DNA from: Caldifarciminota bacterium UBA6260
GTDB lineage: Bacteria > Hydrothermota > 32-111
NCBI GenBank assembly: GCA_002441125.1
Contig: DJVI01000024.1
Span: forward strand, 31,163 to 95,162
Length of the DNA stretch: 64,000 bases
Direction: 5' to 3'
Part shown: one piece after another, positions 36,323-44,768 of the stretch
How the letters are laid out: every line of letters begins with the position of its first letter
Numbering within the stretch: position 1 is the stretch's first letter
Program-made: the position numbers and the translations under genes
Notes under the pieces: generated by a model
Database searches by the model: none
The model's input: the letters and a program-made list of their open reading frames with translations, nothing else
Told to the model about the DNA's origin: nothing

Positions 36323-37426
36323 TTATATTCCCAGTATCTCTATCAACTTTTCATTCACTTTTTTAACATCAAATTTTTCTTTACAGAGATTGTATGAATT
36401 TCTACCAAAAATTTCAATATAATTATTATCTTTAATAAACAATTCCATCTTTTCAACAAGTTTATCAACATCATTTAGTTTAACTAAAAAACCGTTGTAA
36501 TTTTCTATAACTGTTTCTCTGCAACCAGGAACATCTGTTACAATTATAGGCCTTGCACAAGCCATAGCTTCAAGAACTGTCCTTGGAATTCCCTCTCTAT
36601 AAGATGTTAGAACATAAACTGAACATTGCTTATAATATTCTAATACATTATCAGTCTCTCCAAAGAGTTCAACAATATTTGAATTAATATAACTCATTAT
36701 TTCTTCTTCAGGTATAGCATCTGGCATATCTTCTATTTTACCAAGCAAAATACATCTAACATTTGGATATTTCTTTTTAATTTTTTCACATGCTTTCAAA
36801 TACTGCATAACACCTTTACTTTTCAAAAGGCGTGAAAGCATAAAAAATGTTACCTTTTCTGGATACGGCAAAGGATAGAATTTATCAAGATTTACTCCAG
36901 ATCCGTTAACAACAAAAGATTTTTCTTTTGAAACAATCTTTTTATTTACAAAATCGTTTAAATCATCAATATTGAAAAATATTATCTTTTTTGAAAAACT
37001 GAATGCTATTCTGTAAAGATTTTTTACAATGAAATTTAACATTTTTGCTTTGAAACTTTTAGAAATAAAAACATAGCCTGAACCGGTCATCATTGAATAA
37101 AAGTTGTTTCCATTAGAGATTTTGTTTGCAATTGAACCATAAATGATTGGTTTTACTGTATAAGCAAGAATTTTATCTGGCTTTATTTCTTTTATGAAGG
37201 AAGAGAGTTTAAAAAGATATTTTATATCTTCGAAAAAATTTAAACCATGTTTTGTTAAAGGAATTATTTCATATTTTAAATTTAATTCTTTAATTTTGTC
37301 TAAATTATCTCCATTTGGTAATGTAACAAAAACATCATAACCGTTCTTTTGGATTTCTTTTATAAGGTCTCCCCTAAAATTGTAAACTGTTCTATTTTTT
37401 GGAGAAATTATTAAAAACTTTTTCAT
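36323..37426 (-). CDS. Glycosyltransferase (GT4, PglA/WbuB-like)
   Basis: GT-B transferase of about 367 residues with 'MTGSGYVFIS' in the N-domain and 'SRLLKSKGV', 'SYREGIPRTVLEAMACARPIIVTD' and 'GCRETV' in the donor domain. This group includes PglA and WbuB-like transferases acting on FucNAc or bacillosamine-type acceptors, which fits the FucNAc genes nearby but is not proof. I chose the ATG at 37426, just after the preceding stop, over a GTG four codons upstream that overlaps the previous gene. Confidence 0.87.
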   Translation of the reverse strand: MKKFLIISPKNRTVYNFRGDLIKEIQKNGYDVFVTLPNGDNLDKIKELNLKYEIIPLTKHGLNFFEDIKYLFKLSSFIKEIKPDKILAYTVKPIIYGSIANKISNGNNFYSMMTGSGYVFISKSFKAKMLNFIVKNLYRIAFSFSKKIIFFNIDDLNDFVNKKIVSKEKSFVVNGSGVNLDKFYPLPYPEKVTFFMLSRLLKSKGVMQYLKACEKIKKKYPNVRCILLGKIEDMPDAIPEEEIMSYINSNIVELFGETDNVLEYYKQCSVYVLTSYREGIPRTVLEAMACARPIIVTDVPGCRETVIENYNGFLVKLNDVDKLVEKMELFIKDNNYIEIFGRNSYNLCKEKFDVKKVNEKLIEILGI

Positions 37427-37430
37427 TTTT

Positions 37431-38330
37431 TTATACACTTCTTAAATTTTTCACTATTAATTCAAACAACCTATCATTTACTTTATCTGATATAAAACTA
37501 TTATGTGGAGTTATATATACATTTTCAAAATCCCATAAAGGGCTATCTGAAAGAAGTGGTTCATTTTCAAAAACATCAAGGTAAACTCCTTTAAATTTTT
37601 TACCTTTCAGAATTCTTATTAAATCTTTTTCTTTTATCACCTCTCCCCTCGATATATTTATCAGGATTGAATTTTTTTTCATAATTTTTAATTTTTTATA
37701 ATCTAATAAACCTTTTGTTTTTTTATTCAATGGTAGTGAGATTACCAAAATATCAATGTTTTTTAAGAATTCATAAATATTTTCAGTGTTGTATCTTTTT
37801 TCTATGAGTTTATCCTTTACATCCCTTATATCACAAACAAATATTTTTACTCCAAATGGTTTCAATCTTTTTGCTATTTCTTTTCCTATATCACCAAAAC
37901 CGAGTATCCCAACTACTTTCCCAGTCAATTCCTCTATATCCCTTATCTTTTCCCATTTATGTTGTTTTTGTAATTTTTCAAATTCTCTTGTTTTTTTGTA
38001 TATTTCGAGTATCCTTAAAACAACCCACTCTGAAATCGGAATTGAATAAACTCCCTTTGCATTAAAAATTTTTATCCTTTTCTTTTTGATATAATCAATA
38101 GGAACTCTATCAAAACCAGCGCTCGTTAGTTGAATGAATTTGATATTTTTAAAATCTTTTATATTGTTGTATAGGAATAAACTGTTGCAAATAACGCCGT
38201 CAACATCATAAAATTTAGGAGATATTTTCTTTTTTTCATCTTTATGGGAATACAAAGAATATCCAAATTTTTTTAATAATTTTTCTTGTTCTTTATTTAT
38301 TTTAAATGCACCAGTAATTAAAATTTTCAT
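37431..38330 (-). CDS. D-2-hydroxyacid dehydrogenase (NAD-dependent)
   Basis: Predicted to reduce a 2-keto acid to a D-2-hydroxy acid or the reverse. The 299-residue protein has the Rossmann loop 'GILGFGDIGKEIAKRLKPFG' (about 140-159), the catalytic Arg in 'INISRGEVI', the Glu in 'DVFENEPLLS' and the His in 'YITPHNSF'. It is tightly spaced in a row with an aldolase and an ATP-dependent ligase (gaps or overlaps of under 5 bases), suggesting they act on one metabolite that decorates the polysaccharide. Substrate unknown. Confidence 0.88.
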   Translation of the reverse strand: MKILITGAFKINKEQEKLLKKFGYSLYSHKDEKKKISPKFYDVDGVICNSLFLYNNIKDFKNIKFIQLTSAGFDRVPIDYIKKKRIKIFNAKGVYSIPISEWVVLRILEIYKKTREFEKLQKQHKWEKIRDIEELTGKVVGILGFGDIGKEIAKRLKPFGVKIFVCDIRDVKDKLIEKRYNTENIYEFLKNIDILVISLPLNKKTKGLLDYKKLKIMKKNSILINISRGEVIKEKDLIRILKGKKFKGVYLDVFENEPLLSDSPLWDFENVYITPHNSFISDKVNDRLFELIVKNLRSV

Positions 38331-38333
38331 ATA

Positions 38334-39923
38334 TTAAAAAGGTATTGAACTATTTATAGTAAAATAAACATTTGCAAGAAATTTTCTAAATTTTGTTTCA
38401 TTTAAATTTATAACTCTTAAGTTCATATCATAAAGTTCTTTGTTTAAATATTTCGTCATGTCAAGGTGGACTTTATCGCTTATTCTATCCTGAATATTTG
38501 TTCTTAAAAGGATATCAAGAAATTTTCTATTATTGTATGGAATGGTTATATCAAAGCAAAATTTCATAACACCTATATTAAGTCCACATTTTCCACCATG
38601 CATCATCTCCCAAACAAAAAAGTCAGATTCATCATAATTGAAAAGTTTTTCTTTTAAATTCGTTTTTTCTAAATATTCTTTAAAATATTTATCAGTTTCA
38701 TAAACGAGTTTTCTGTTTAAAAAGAAAATTTTATATAAAGAAGTATAATGTCTTGGTTTTAAACTTTTTGGCATTTTTGTTCTTCCAAAATATTTATATG
38801 CATAGCCCCTAAAAGTTTCTGCTATCCAGTTTTTTACTTCTACATCATATTCAAAGTTATTCATAAGATATATCTTTTTTCTGATATCATTATCCTTGTT
38901 ACTTCCAATATCCCCTTCATTATGTTGCAAAATCCTTTTTAATATATCGAAATCTTCAATTTCATTGTTATTATCGGGAACCTTATAAATGGAATGTTTA
39001 AGGTTAAATTTTTCCGCTCTCTTCTTTGCAACTTCAGCATCAACACTCTCTCTATACATAGATATATAACTGAAAGTAGCATACTTATCATATAATCCAT
39101 TCGCAGATGCAAGTGTTGTCTGACTATCAAGTCCTCCAGTTAATGAAATTGCAGGTTTGTTCCACTTTTTTAAAATCAATTGCATATTTTTCTTCATTAT
39201 TTCAGATGCTTCTTCAATTACTTTTTTATAATCGTCATCATTTTTTACATATTCTAAAGGTTTCTCTGGATAAAATCTTTTTATCGCGAAATTACCATCT
39301 TTATAATCTACAAGTGTGTTTGGAATTATCCTTTTAAATTCTTTAAAAGGTGTAAGATCTCCGGGAAGATAATTCCCCATCATATAATGATACCATCTAT
39401 AGTTTATCAACTCTTTTACATAATCTAAAGTATCTAAATTCAAAATATCGTTTACAAGTTGGATATGGGATGAAACAAAAATATCATTTTCAAATTTACC
39501 ATAACAACCATATTGCATTCCAGAAGCATCAAGTAAAACTCTGATATTTTTATTTTCTGTATATCCAAGTAAAAATATCCCTGTTAACTCATTAACCCCA
39601 TCAATAAATCCGCTTTCACCTTTTTCATTTTTTTCAGCAAGATATTTGAGAATATTTTTTTCATCAAATTCCATAGTAAAAGGATTGTATGCATGTCCAA
39701 TTACAAAGTATGTTTTACCTTTCATTTCAAAAATATTGAATGGAACATTTTTATATATCCAGAAATTAAATCCGTTAATTTCTTTTAATTCAAAATTCGA
39801 ATAAAAAGGAAAGTTATCTTTTATATTTTTTAAATCCTTTGATGTAATTAAAAAACCTTTGATAAATAAAAATTTTTGCAAATCTTTTCTTTCATCAAGT
39901 ATTTTTTTAAGTTCTAAATTCAT
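38334..39923 (-). CDS. Asparagine synthetase-like ATP-dependent ligase without a glutaminase site
   Basis: A 529-residue two-part protein. The N-terminal half is fold-compatible with a class II glutaminase domain but has no Cys2 (it starts MNLELKK). The C-terminal half has the ATP-pyrophosphatase loop 'SLTGGLDSQTT' (about 259-269), a variant of SGGxDS. Such proteins occur in surface-polysaccharide loci and may form an amide bond by acyl-adenylation using free ammonia or an amine. It overlaps the aldolase gene by 4 bases and lies 3 bases before the dehydrogenase. The reaction is inferred. Confidence 0.78.
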   Translation of the reverse strand: MNLELKKILDERKDLQKFLFIKGFLITSKDLKNIKDNFPFYSNFELKEINGFNFWIYKNVPFNIFEMKGKTYFVIGHAYNPFTMEFDEKNILKYLAEKNEKGESGFIDGVNELTGIFLLGYTENKNIRVLLDASGMQYGCYGKFENDIFVSSHIQLVNDILNLDTLDYVKELINYRWYHYMMGNYLPGDLTPFKEFKRIIPNTLVDYKDGNFAIKRFYPEKPLEYVKNDDDYKKVIEEASEIMKKNMQLILKKWNKPAISLTGGLDSQTTLASANGLYDKYATFSYISMYRESVDAEVAKKRAEKFNLKHSIYKVPDNNNEIEDFDILKRILQHNEGDIGSNKDNDIRKKIYLMNNFEYDVEVKNWIAETFRGYAYKYFGRTKMPKSLKPRHYTSLYKIFFLNRKLVYETDKYFKEYLEKTNLKEKLFNYDESDFFVWEMMHGGKCGLNIGVMKFCFDITIPYNNRKFLDILLRTNIQDRISDKVHLDMTKYLNKELYDMNLRVINLNETKFRKFLANVYFTINSSIPF

Positions 39924-40744
39924 AAATCCCCCTGCTTTATTTTTATTACCATTTCTTTTACCTTTTCCCTGTTTTTTTCGAAAAAGTTTCTATCTTTTAA
40001 TGCTATTTCTTTTTCATAATCCCTGATCTTTTTAATCTCACTGCTAAAAATTTTTTCTATTTCATCTTTTCTTTCTATCTTTTGAACATTGCAAAAACTT
40101 CTTGAAAGAATAACCATAGATGAACCTAACCTGTAATGTTCACCAATTATATACTCAGCTGGTATAGCCCCTCTACCTAAAGATGCTATTCCTCCAAAAC
40201 CGAACCTTTTTTTCACTGAACTTATTTTTGACGCAATTTTATCAACAGTTCCATTAGCAAGTGGTTCAAACATAAAAGAAAAACCGTAACCAAGTGAAAG
40301 GTCATTTAAACCTATATAAAAATAATCTATTTCATTTATTTTTATAAGTTCATCTGTCAATTCAACAGATTCTGGTGTTTCGATAAGAATAATATTTTTT
40401 AAATTTTTTCCTGAAAGATTTTTTAAAAATATTTCAACTTCATTCAGAGTCTTAAAATAAGGAAGCATTATTATATCAGCACCATTATCGCAAACTTTTT
40501 TTATCTCATCAGGGGTATTCTTATTGATAGGGTTAACTCTAACAAGAACTTTAGATTTTTTCAAAACATTTTTTAACTTTTTTAAATCATCAACACTATG
40601 ATTTGAAATAACAGAATCTTTTCCTTTCTGTCTTTCAACTTTTCCTAAAATTTCAAGATCAACAAAAATCCATTCAACATCATTATTTTCAGCTATAAGA
40701 GCAATTTCAGGATCATTTGTGATATACATCAAAGTTAAACTCAA
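39920..40744 (-). CDS. HpcH/HpaI aldolase family protein
   Basis: TIM-barrel class II pyruvate-type aldolase or citrate-lyase-like protein of 274 residues. Visible motifs are 'DVEWIFVDLE' (metal/substrate region near 24-33), 'VRVNPINKNTPDEI' with the catalytic Arg, 'IILIETPESVE' and 'IGLNDLSLGYG', with Glu and Asp as likely metal ligands. The TTG start is supported by AAGGAG 5 bases upstream; the first ATG would be 20 bases away. Placed between the initiating transferase and the synthetase-like ligase, it probably makes or degrades a keto-acid precursor. Confidence 0.8.
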   Translation of the reverse strand: MSLTLMYITNDPEIALIAENNDVEWIFVDLEILGKVERQKGKDSVISNHSVDDLKKLKNVLKKSKVLVRVNPINKNTPDEIKKVCDNGADIIMLPYFKTLNEVEIFLKNLSGKNLKNIILIETPESVELTDELIKINEIDYFYIGLNDLSLGYGFSFMFEPLANGTVDKIASKISSVKKRFGFGGIASLGRGAIPAEYIIGEHYRLGSSMVILSRSFCNVQKIERKDEIEKIFSSEIKKIRDYEKEIALKDRNFFEKNREKVKEMVIKIKQGDL

Positions 40745-40753
40745 ATATTCTCC

Positions 40754-41347
40754 TTAAGAAGTTTTTTCTATATTTTCATTATCCTTCATTAAAATAACAT
40801 TTAAAATGGTTTTAATCAATATTTTTAGATCGAGAAAAAAAGATAATTTATTGATATATTCAATATCATACTCTATCCTTTTATTCCAATCAACAGCTTT
40901 TCTACCATTTATCTGTGCAAGTCCAGTTATACCAGGTCTAACTAAAAACCTTTTCTTTTTCTCCTGTGGATACTCTTCAAATTTCCAAGGATGGTAAGTT
41001 AAAACAGGTCTTGGACCAATAAAAGACATCTCTCCTTTTATAATGTTTATAAGTTGTGGTAATTCATCGAGTGAAGTTTTTCTCAAAAATTTACCTACTT
41101 TTGTAACTCTTTTATCATTTTTAAACTCATAAACTCCACCTTTTTCTGCTCCGACAACCATGCTTCTAAATTTTATCATTTTAAAAACTTTTCCATCTTT
41201 ACCAATTCTATCCTGCAAAAAGAATACAGGTCTTTTAGAATCTACCAAAATCAAAATAGATATAATTAAAAACAATGGAGAAAAAATAACGAGTAATATT
41301 GTTGCAAACAAAAGATCCAATCCCCTTTTTATTTTTTGATAATTCAT
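40754..41347 (-). CDS. Initiating phosphoglycosyl transferase (PglC/WcaJ C-terminal type)
   Basis: Monotopic enzyme that puts the first sugar-phosphate onto undecaprenyl phosphate. It shows a membrane hairpin at the N-terminus ('LLFATILLVIFSPLFLIISI'), 'FKMIKFRSM', the catalytic Asp-Glu in 'TSLDELPQL' and 'MSFIGPRP', then 'RPGITGLAQINGR'. The length of about 197 residues is that of the small PglC class. I chose the ATG at 41347, just after the stop of the preceding gene, over an in-frame TTG at 41362. Confidence 0.93.
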   Translation of the reverse strand: MNYQKIKRGLDLLFATILLVIFSPLFLIISILILVDSKRPVFFLQDRIGKDGKVFKMIKFRSMVVGAEKGGVYEFKNDKRVTKVGKFLRKTSLDELPQLINIIKGEMSFIGPRPVLTYHPWKFEEYPQEKKKRFLVRPGITGLAQINGRKAVDWNKRIEYDIEYINKLSFFLDLKILIKTILNVILMKDNENIEKTS

Positions 41348-41351
41348 TTTA

Positions 41352-42908
41352 TTATTTATCAACTTTATAAATTTTTAAACTTTCATTAAAATCTTTATAA
41401 TCAAGAAAAGTCTCATAAACTAATTGTGTTGAATCAAAACAGGAATGACCGTTTCCATAATAAAAATAATATGAAATATTATATTTTTTGAGATCATCAA
41501 AAAATTCTTTTTTATCTTTTTGACAACGTAATACCCAATAATATCTTAAATTAAGATAATATGAACAGTATTGCATTAGAGCGGTATTTGGTTTATTGGC
41601 AACAATATTACCAGAAAGATTTAATCCTTTAAGATTCAAATAAAAATTATAAAAAAAATTATATTTATACTTTTGCAAATAAAAATATTTTGAAAAATCA
41701 TAAGATGGATTTAGCAAAAAAGATAATAAAACAAAAATAAAAATTAGTTTTTTAATATTATCGTTATATTTTAAATAATCAAAAACAATTAAGAATAGAG
41801 AACTTATTAGATAGAAATTTATAATAATATATCTTCTTTCACAATAGATTGGAAGATAACCAATAAAAGAAAAAAATGATGCAATTAAAATTATTAAAAG
41901 TTTTAATCTCTTTTCTTTTTTAAAAAACAGTGGAATAGAAAAAATTATTATTAATGGTAAAAATATTGTAAATGAAAGAATTGATCTTAAAGTTACTAAA
42001 GTTCCAATAAAAATTCTTCTAACATAATAACCTGAATTTTCTTTTATCATTTTAAAAGTAACATCAGGAAGATGAATAAATGAAGGGTCGTCAAAATACC
42101 ATGTCGATAAAGAATCAGGTGTAGGAAGAGGGCGAGAATAAACTTTTTTTACATTAAGTGTATCAACCGTAAAATGACAATTATAATTATATTTTCCTGT
42201 TGTCCCAATCGTAAAATAACCATATTTTGATGAGATCAGAATTATCCAGAATGATGATAGAAAAATAAAAAATAAACCTGTAAATATTATGTTTTTTAAT
42301 TTAACAAAATCCTTTTTAACAAGGTAAAGTAAGAAAAAAAATAATAAAAAACCCAAAAAAAAGAAAAAACCATAAGTTTTCGATAAATATGTTAAAAATC
42401 CTATAAAACCAAGTATAAGAAAAGAATATTTTTTGTTGAAAAATTCTTCATCAACAAAAAATGATAACAAAAGAATAAAAAAAACAGTTACCAAAAAATC
42501 GGATGTGATTTTTACAAGTGAAAACTCTGCTGAAACAATTGGAAGAATTAAAATAAATAATAGTTTAGAATATTTAGATTCAATATTGAGTTTTTTCAAA
42601 AATCTATCAAAAGAAAATATCGAAAATAACCCAATAAAAAATGAAAGTATCTTAAAGGCGAGAAATCCATCCTTAAAAATTATAAGAAATGGAATGCCAA
42701 GAATTGATATAAGTGGAGACCAATAACCATTTATAGCAAGTCGAAAATTACCTGACAGATATTTCTTGGCAATATTAATTAAGTTAATGCCATCTGGATT
42801 GCTAAATCTTAAAAAAAATGGAAGTAATATAAAAAAAATCAATGAATATAATATAATTGTAATTAAAAGATAATTTTTATAAATGAAATTTTTAAATCTT
42901 TCTCCCAT
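41352..42908 (-). CDS. Multi-span membrane protein, GT-C/GT39-like glycosyltransferase
   Basis: A 518-residue protein with 10-12 hydrophobic segments and a periplasmic loop after the first span ('FSNPDGINLINIAKKYLSG') that carries an Asp where GT-C enzymes have their catalytic acid. A soluble stretch sits at about 240-285 and at the C-terminus. This fits dolichyl/undecaprenyl-phosphate-sugar-dependent transferases (PMT/ArnT-like) that add side-branch sugars outside the inner membrane. The family call rests on topology, not a strict motif. AAGGAG precedes the ATG. It is the first gene of the locus. Confidence 0.68.
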   Translation of the reverse strand: MGERFKNFIYKNYLLITIILYSLIFFILLPFFLRFSNPDGINLINIAKKYLSGNFRLAINGYWSPLISILGIPFLIIFKDGFLAFKILSFFIGLFSIFSFDRFLKKLNIESKYSKLLFILILPIVSAEFSLVKITSDFLVTVFFILLLSFFVDEEFFNKKYSFLILGFIGFLTYLSKTYGFFFFLGFLLFFFLLYLVKKDFVKLKNIIFTGLFFIFLSSFWIILISSKYGYFTIGTTGKYNYNCHFTVDTLNVKKVYSRPLPTPDSLSTWYFDDPSFIHLPDVTFKMIKENSGYYVRRIFIGTLVTLRSILSFTIFLPLIIIFSIPLFFKKEKRLKLLIILIASFFSFIGYLPIYCERRYIIINFYLISSLFLIVFDYLKYNDNIKKLIFIFVLLSFLLNPSYDFSKYFYLQKYKYNFFYNFYLNLKGLNLSGNIVANKPNTALMQYCSYYLNLRYYWVLRCQKDKKEFFDDLKKYNISYYFYYGNGHSCFDSTQLVYETFLDYKDFNESLKIYKVDK

Positions 42909-43009
42909 TATTTATCTCCTTTAAATTTAATTTAAATAATTAACAAATAAATATTTTAACACTTTCTTTTCAAACTCTCCACCTGTATTCCAAGTTTCCC
43001 TTAAAATCC

Positions 43010-43040
43010 ATACTATTTTCAATCCGCATTTTAATGTCAA
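43010..43040 (-). promoter_or_regulatory. Candidate promoter of the polysaccharide locus
   Basis: On the minus strand, TTGACA (43040-43035) is followed after 19 bases by TAGTAT (43015-43010), about 100 bases upstream of the first gene. The spacing is longer than ideal. No other strong candidate is visible in the gap, although A+T-rich sequence makes weak -10 boxes common. Confidence 0.3.
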
Positions 43041-43055
43041 TTTTTAAAAATTTAT

Positions 43056-43126
43056 TATACCCACATTTCCCTTTTTTTCAATATTTTTTTAAGTGGGGAC
43101 GGTGCTTGACAGTATGACATTTTTGG
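43056..43126 (+). repeat. Dispersed repeat, copy B
   Basis: The core at 43095-43126 reads GGGGACGGTGCTTGACAG then TATGACATTTTTGG, identical to copy C except for one T in the T-run. The upstream arm (43056-43074, TATACCCACATTTCCC) matches copy A's outer arm, and CCCAC/GTGGG can pair. The exact -35 hexamer TTGACA (43106-43111) is followed by 17 bases and TATAAA (43129-43134). It lies 54 bases past the 3' end of the SGNH gene and points into it. Confidence 0.85.
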
Positions 43127-43180
43127 TTTATAAAAAAAAATAAGTAGTGGGATTAAATAATAATTATTTTTTACAATTTC

Positions 43181-44413
43181 TCATTTTTCTATTTTTTCAA
43201 TATGCTCTTTTACAACTTCTGCAAGATGTTTGTAACCTTTAGTATTAAAATGACTCTCATCCAAAAAGAATGAATCTTTTTTATAAAATTCTCGTTCAAC
43301 ATCTATTATAGGTATATTATTTTCATTTGCAAAAATTCTAAGTGTCTCATTATATAAAGGAACAAATCTTCGGAATGTTGAGTCTGTTTTAAAAAATGTA
43401 GAATCGTAAACATATGGCCTTGTTAGAACAACAAATTGAATTCCCCTTTTTATACAAATATTATATGCAGCTTTTATATTTTCAACATAATCAACTTTGT
43501 TTACCCTTGGAAGATATTTAATATTTTTTGTTCTATCTTTTTTCAGAAAATTCAAAAATAACAATGTTGTTTTATATTGAAGTAAAAATCTTTGAATTGA
43601 AACAATAATCTTTGGTGGAGGAGAATACTCTTTGTCCTCTTTACCTATAGCATTGGCACAATCATTCCATCCAAATGAGAAGAAGACTATATCTGGATGC
43701 CATTCATCACACTCAAATTCAAGTCTTTTTAATCCTTGATAGGATGTCCATCCAGCAACTCCTGCATTGAAAATTTCAAAAGAATCTCCCAATAAATCTT
43801 GAACAAATTTAGGATAATATATTTCATCTTGACCATCAGTATTGGAGTCACCATAAAAGAAAATCCTTTTTTTACCTGTTTTTGTTTTATCAAAAATTTT
43901 ACCCTTAAATCCATAACTGTTATAAGGATATTTGTTGGATGGTTTCCAAAAAAGCAAAGGATCATAAACTTTTGATTTCTCTCCAGTAATATGCGCTTCC
44001 CTCCAATCTTCACTCTTCCCTCTACCCATAATAATAAGTGGAGAATACAATTTTATTAAATTAAATTCAGAAAGAATAAAAACTATTCCTTCAATAGTTC
44101 CAATAGTTATAATTGAAAGTAAGAATATCTTTGTTAATGATTTTATTTTCAACAACAAAATTAGTTTCTTAAAAACTTTCTCGATTTTACAATAGAGATT
44201 TAAAATAAATGCTATATCAACAGATAACATTAAAAAATAGGTTAACCTTTTTGCATTTGAATTGATAATTGGTAAAATCAAAAAATAGAAGGAAAAAAGT
44301 AATAAGATAATATAAAATAATTTTTTTAAATCTTCTTTTTCCTTTTTTATTATTAAAACAACCAACAAAAATACTGTTAAAATGTAAACTAACAAATTAA
44401 AATAAATCCACAT
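43181..44413 (-). CDS. SGNH/GDSL-type hydrolase with N-terminal membrane domain
   Basis: A 410-residue protein with about 4 N-terminal membrane spans (to residue 120) and an extracytoplasmic SGNH hydrolase domain. Visible are block I 'FFYGDSNTDG' with Ser190, block II Gly in 'NAGVAGWTS' (218-221), block III 'FGWND' with Asn250, and block V 'DESHFNTKG' with Asp385 and His388. Similar proteins de-acetylate or modify surface glycans. It lies between two direct copies of a dispersed repeat and upstream of the polysaccharide locus, so glycan modification is a reasonable inference. Confidence 0.85.
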   Translation of the reverse strand: MWIYFNLLVYILTVFLLVVLIIKKEKEDLKKLFYIILLLFSFYFLILPIINSNAKRLTYFLMLSVDIAFILNLYCKIEKVFKKLILLLKIKSLTKIFLLSIITIGTIEGIVFILSEFNLIKLYSPLIIMGRGKSEDWREAHITGEKSKVYDPLLFWKPSNKYPYNSYGFKGKIFDKTKTGKKRIFFYGDSNTDGQDEIYYPKFVQDLLGDSFEIFNAGVAGWTSYQGLKRLEFECDEWHPDIVFFSFGWNDCANAIGKEDKEYSPPPKIIVSIQRFLLQYKTTLLFLNFLKKDRTKNIKYLPRVNKVDYVENIKAAYNICIKRGIQFVVLTRPYVYDSTFFKTDSTFRRFVPLYNETLRIFANENNIPIIDVEREFYKKDSFFLDESHFNTKGYKHLAEVVKEHIEKIEK

Positions 44414-44452
44414 AACTTATTTATAACAGAATATTTATTGTTGTCAATAAGG

Positions 44453-44485
44453 GGGGACGGTGCTTGACAGTATGACATTTTTTGG
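44453..44485 (+). repeat. Dispersed repeat, copy C (core only)
   Basis: The core GGGGACGGTGCTTGACAG then TATGACATTTTTTGG is the same as copy B apart from one extra T. The outer TATACCC arm found in copies A and B is absent. TTGACA (44464-44469) is followed after 18 bases by TATAAA (44488-44493). It lies 40 bases upstream of the SGNH start codon, in the same orientation as copy B. Confidence 0.85.
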
Positions 44486-44768
44486 CATATAAATTTTTTA
44501 TATTATCTGTTTATTACTTTATTTATGACAAATCTAAGAAATAAATAAAATATAAATAGTCAATAAGAAAATTCAATCTATTAAAGATAAAAGCCAATCA
44601 AAAAACACTGATAACTAGAAAATCAACTCTTGCTCAATTAAAAGTATGAAATTCATTATGTGAAAAAGCTATAAAACAAAATTATTAATACCAAAAAAAG
44701 AATAATAACAATTAATATAAAAAGTGATTACTAAAACTTATTAATCTTTTTCAGCAAACTTTAAATGC
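44486..44768. other. Gene-free A+T-rich spacer
   Basis: About 280 bases between copy C of the repeat and the end of the DUF3078-like gene. Stop codons are frequent in all frames and I see no RNA fold, promoter pair beyond the TATAAA next to copy C, or repeat. Confidence 0.5.

Noticed and set aside
36110..36397. Plus-strand ORF of 95 codons over the asnB/glycosyltransferase junction
   Set aside because: It is opposite the strongly conserved N-terminus of AsnB and has no independent support.
43056..44485. Composite transposon around the SGNH gene
   Set aside because: The flanking repeats are only about 33-70 bases with no transposase gene, so a repeat-bounded cassette is all that can be claimed.
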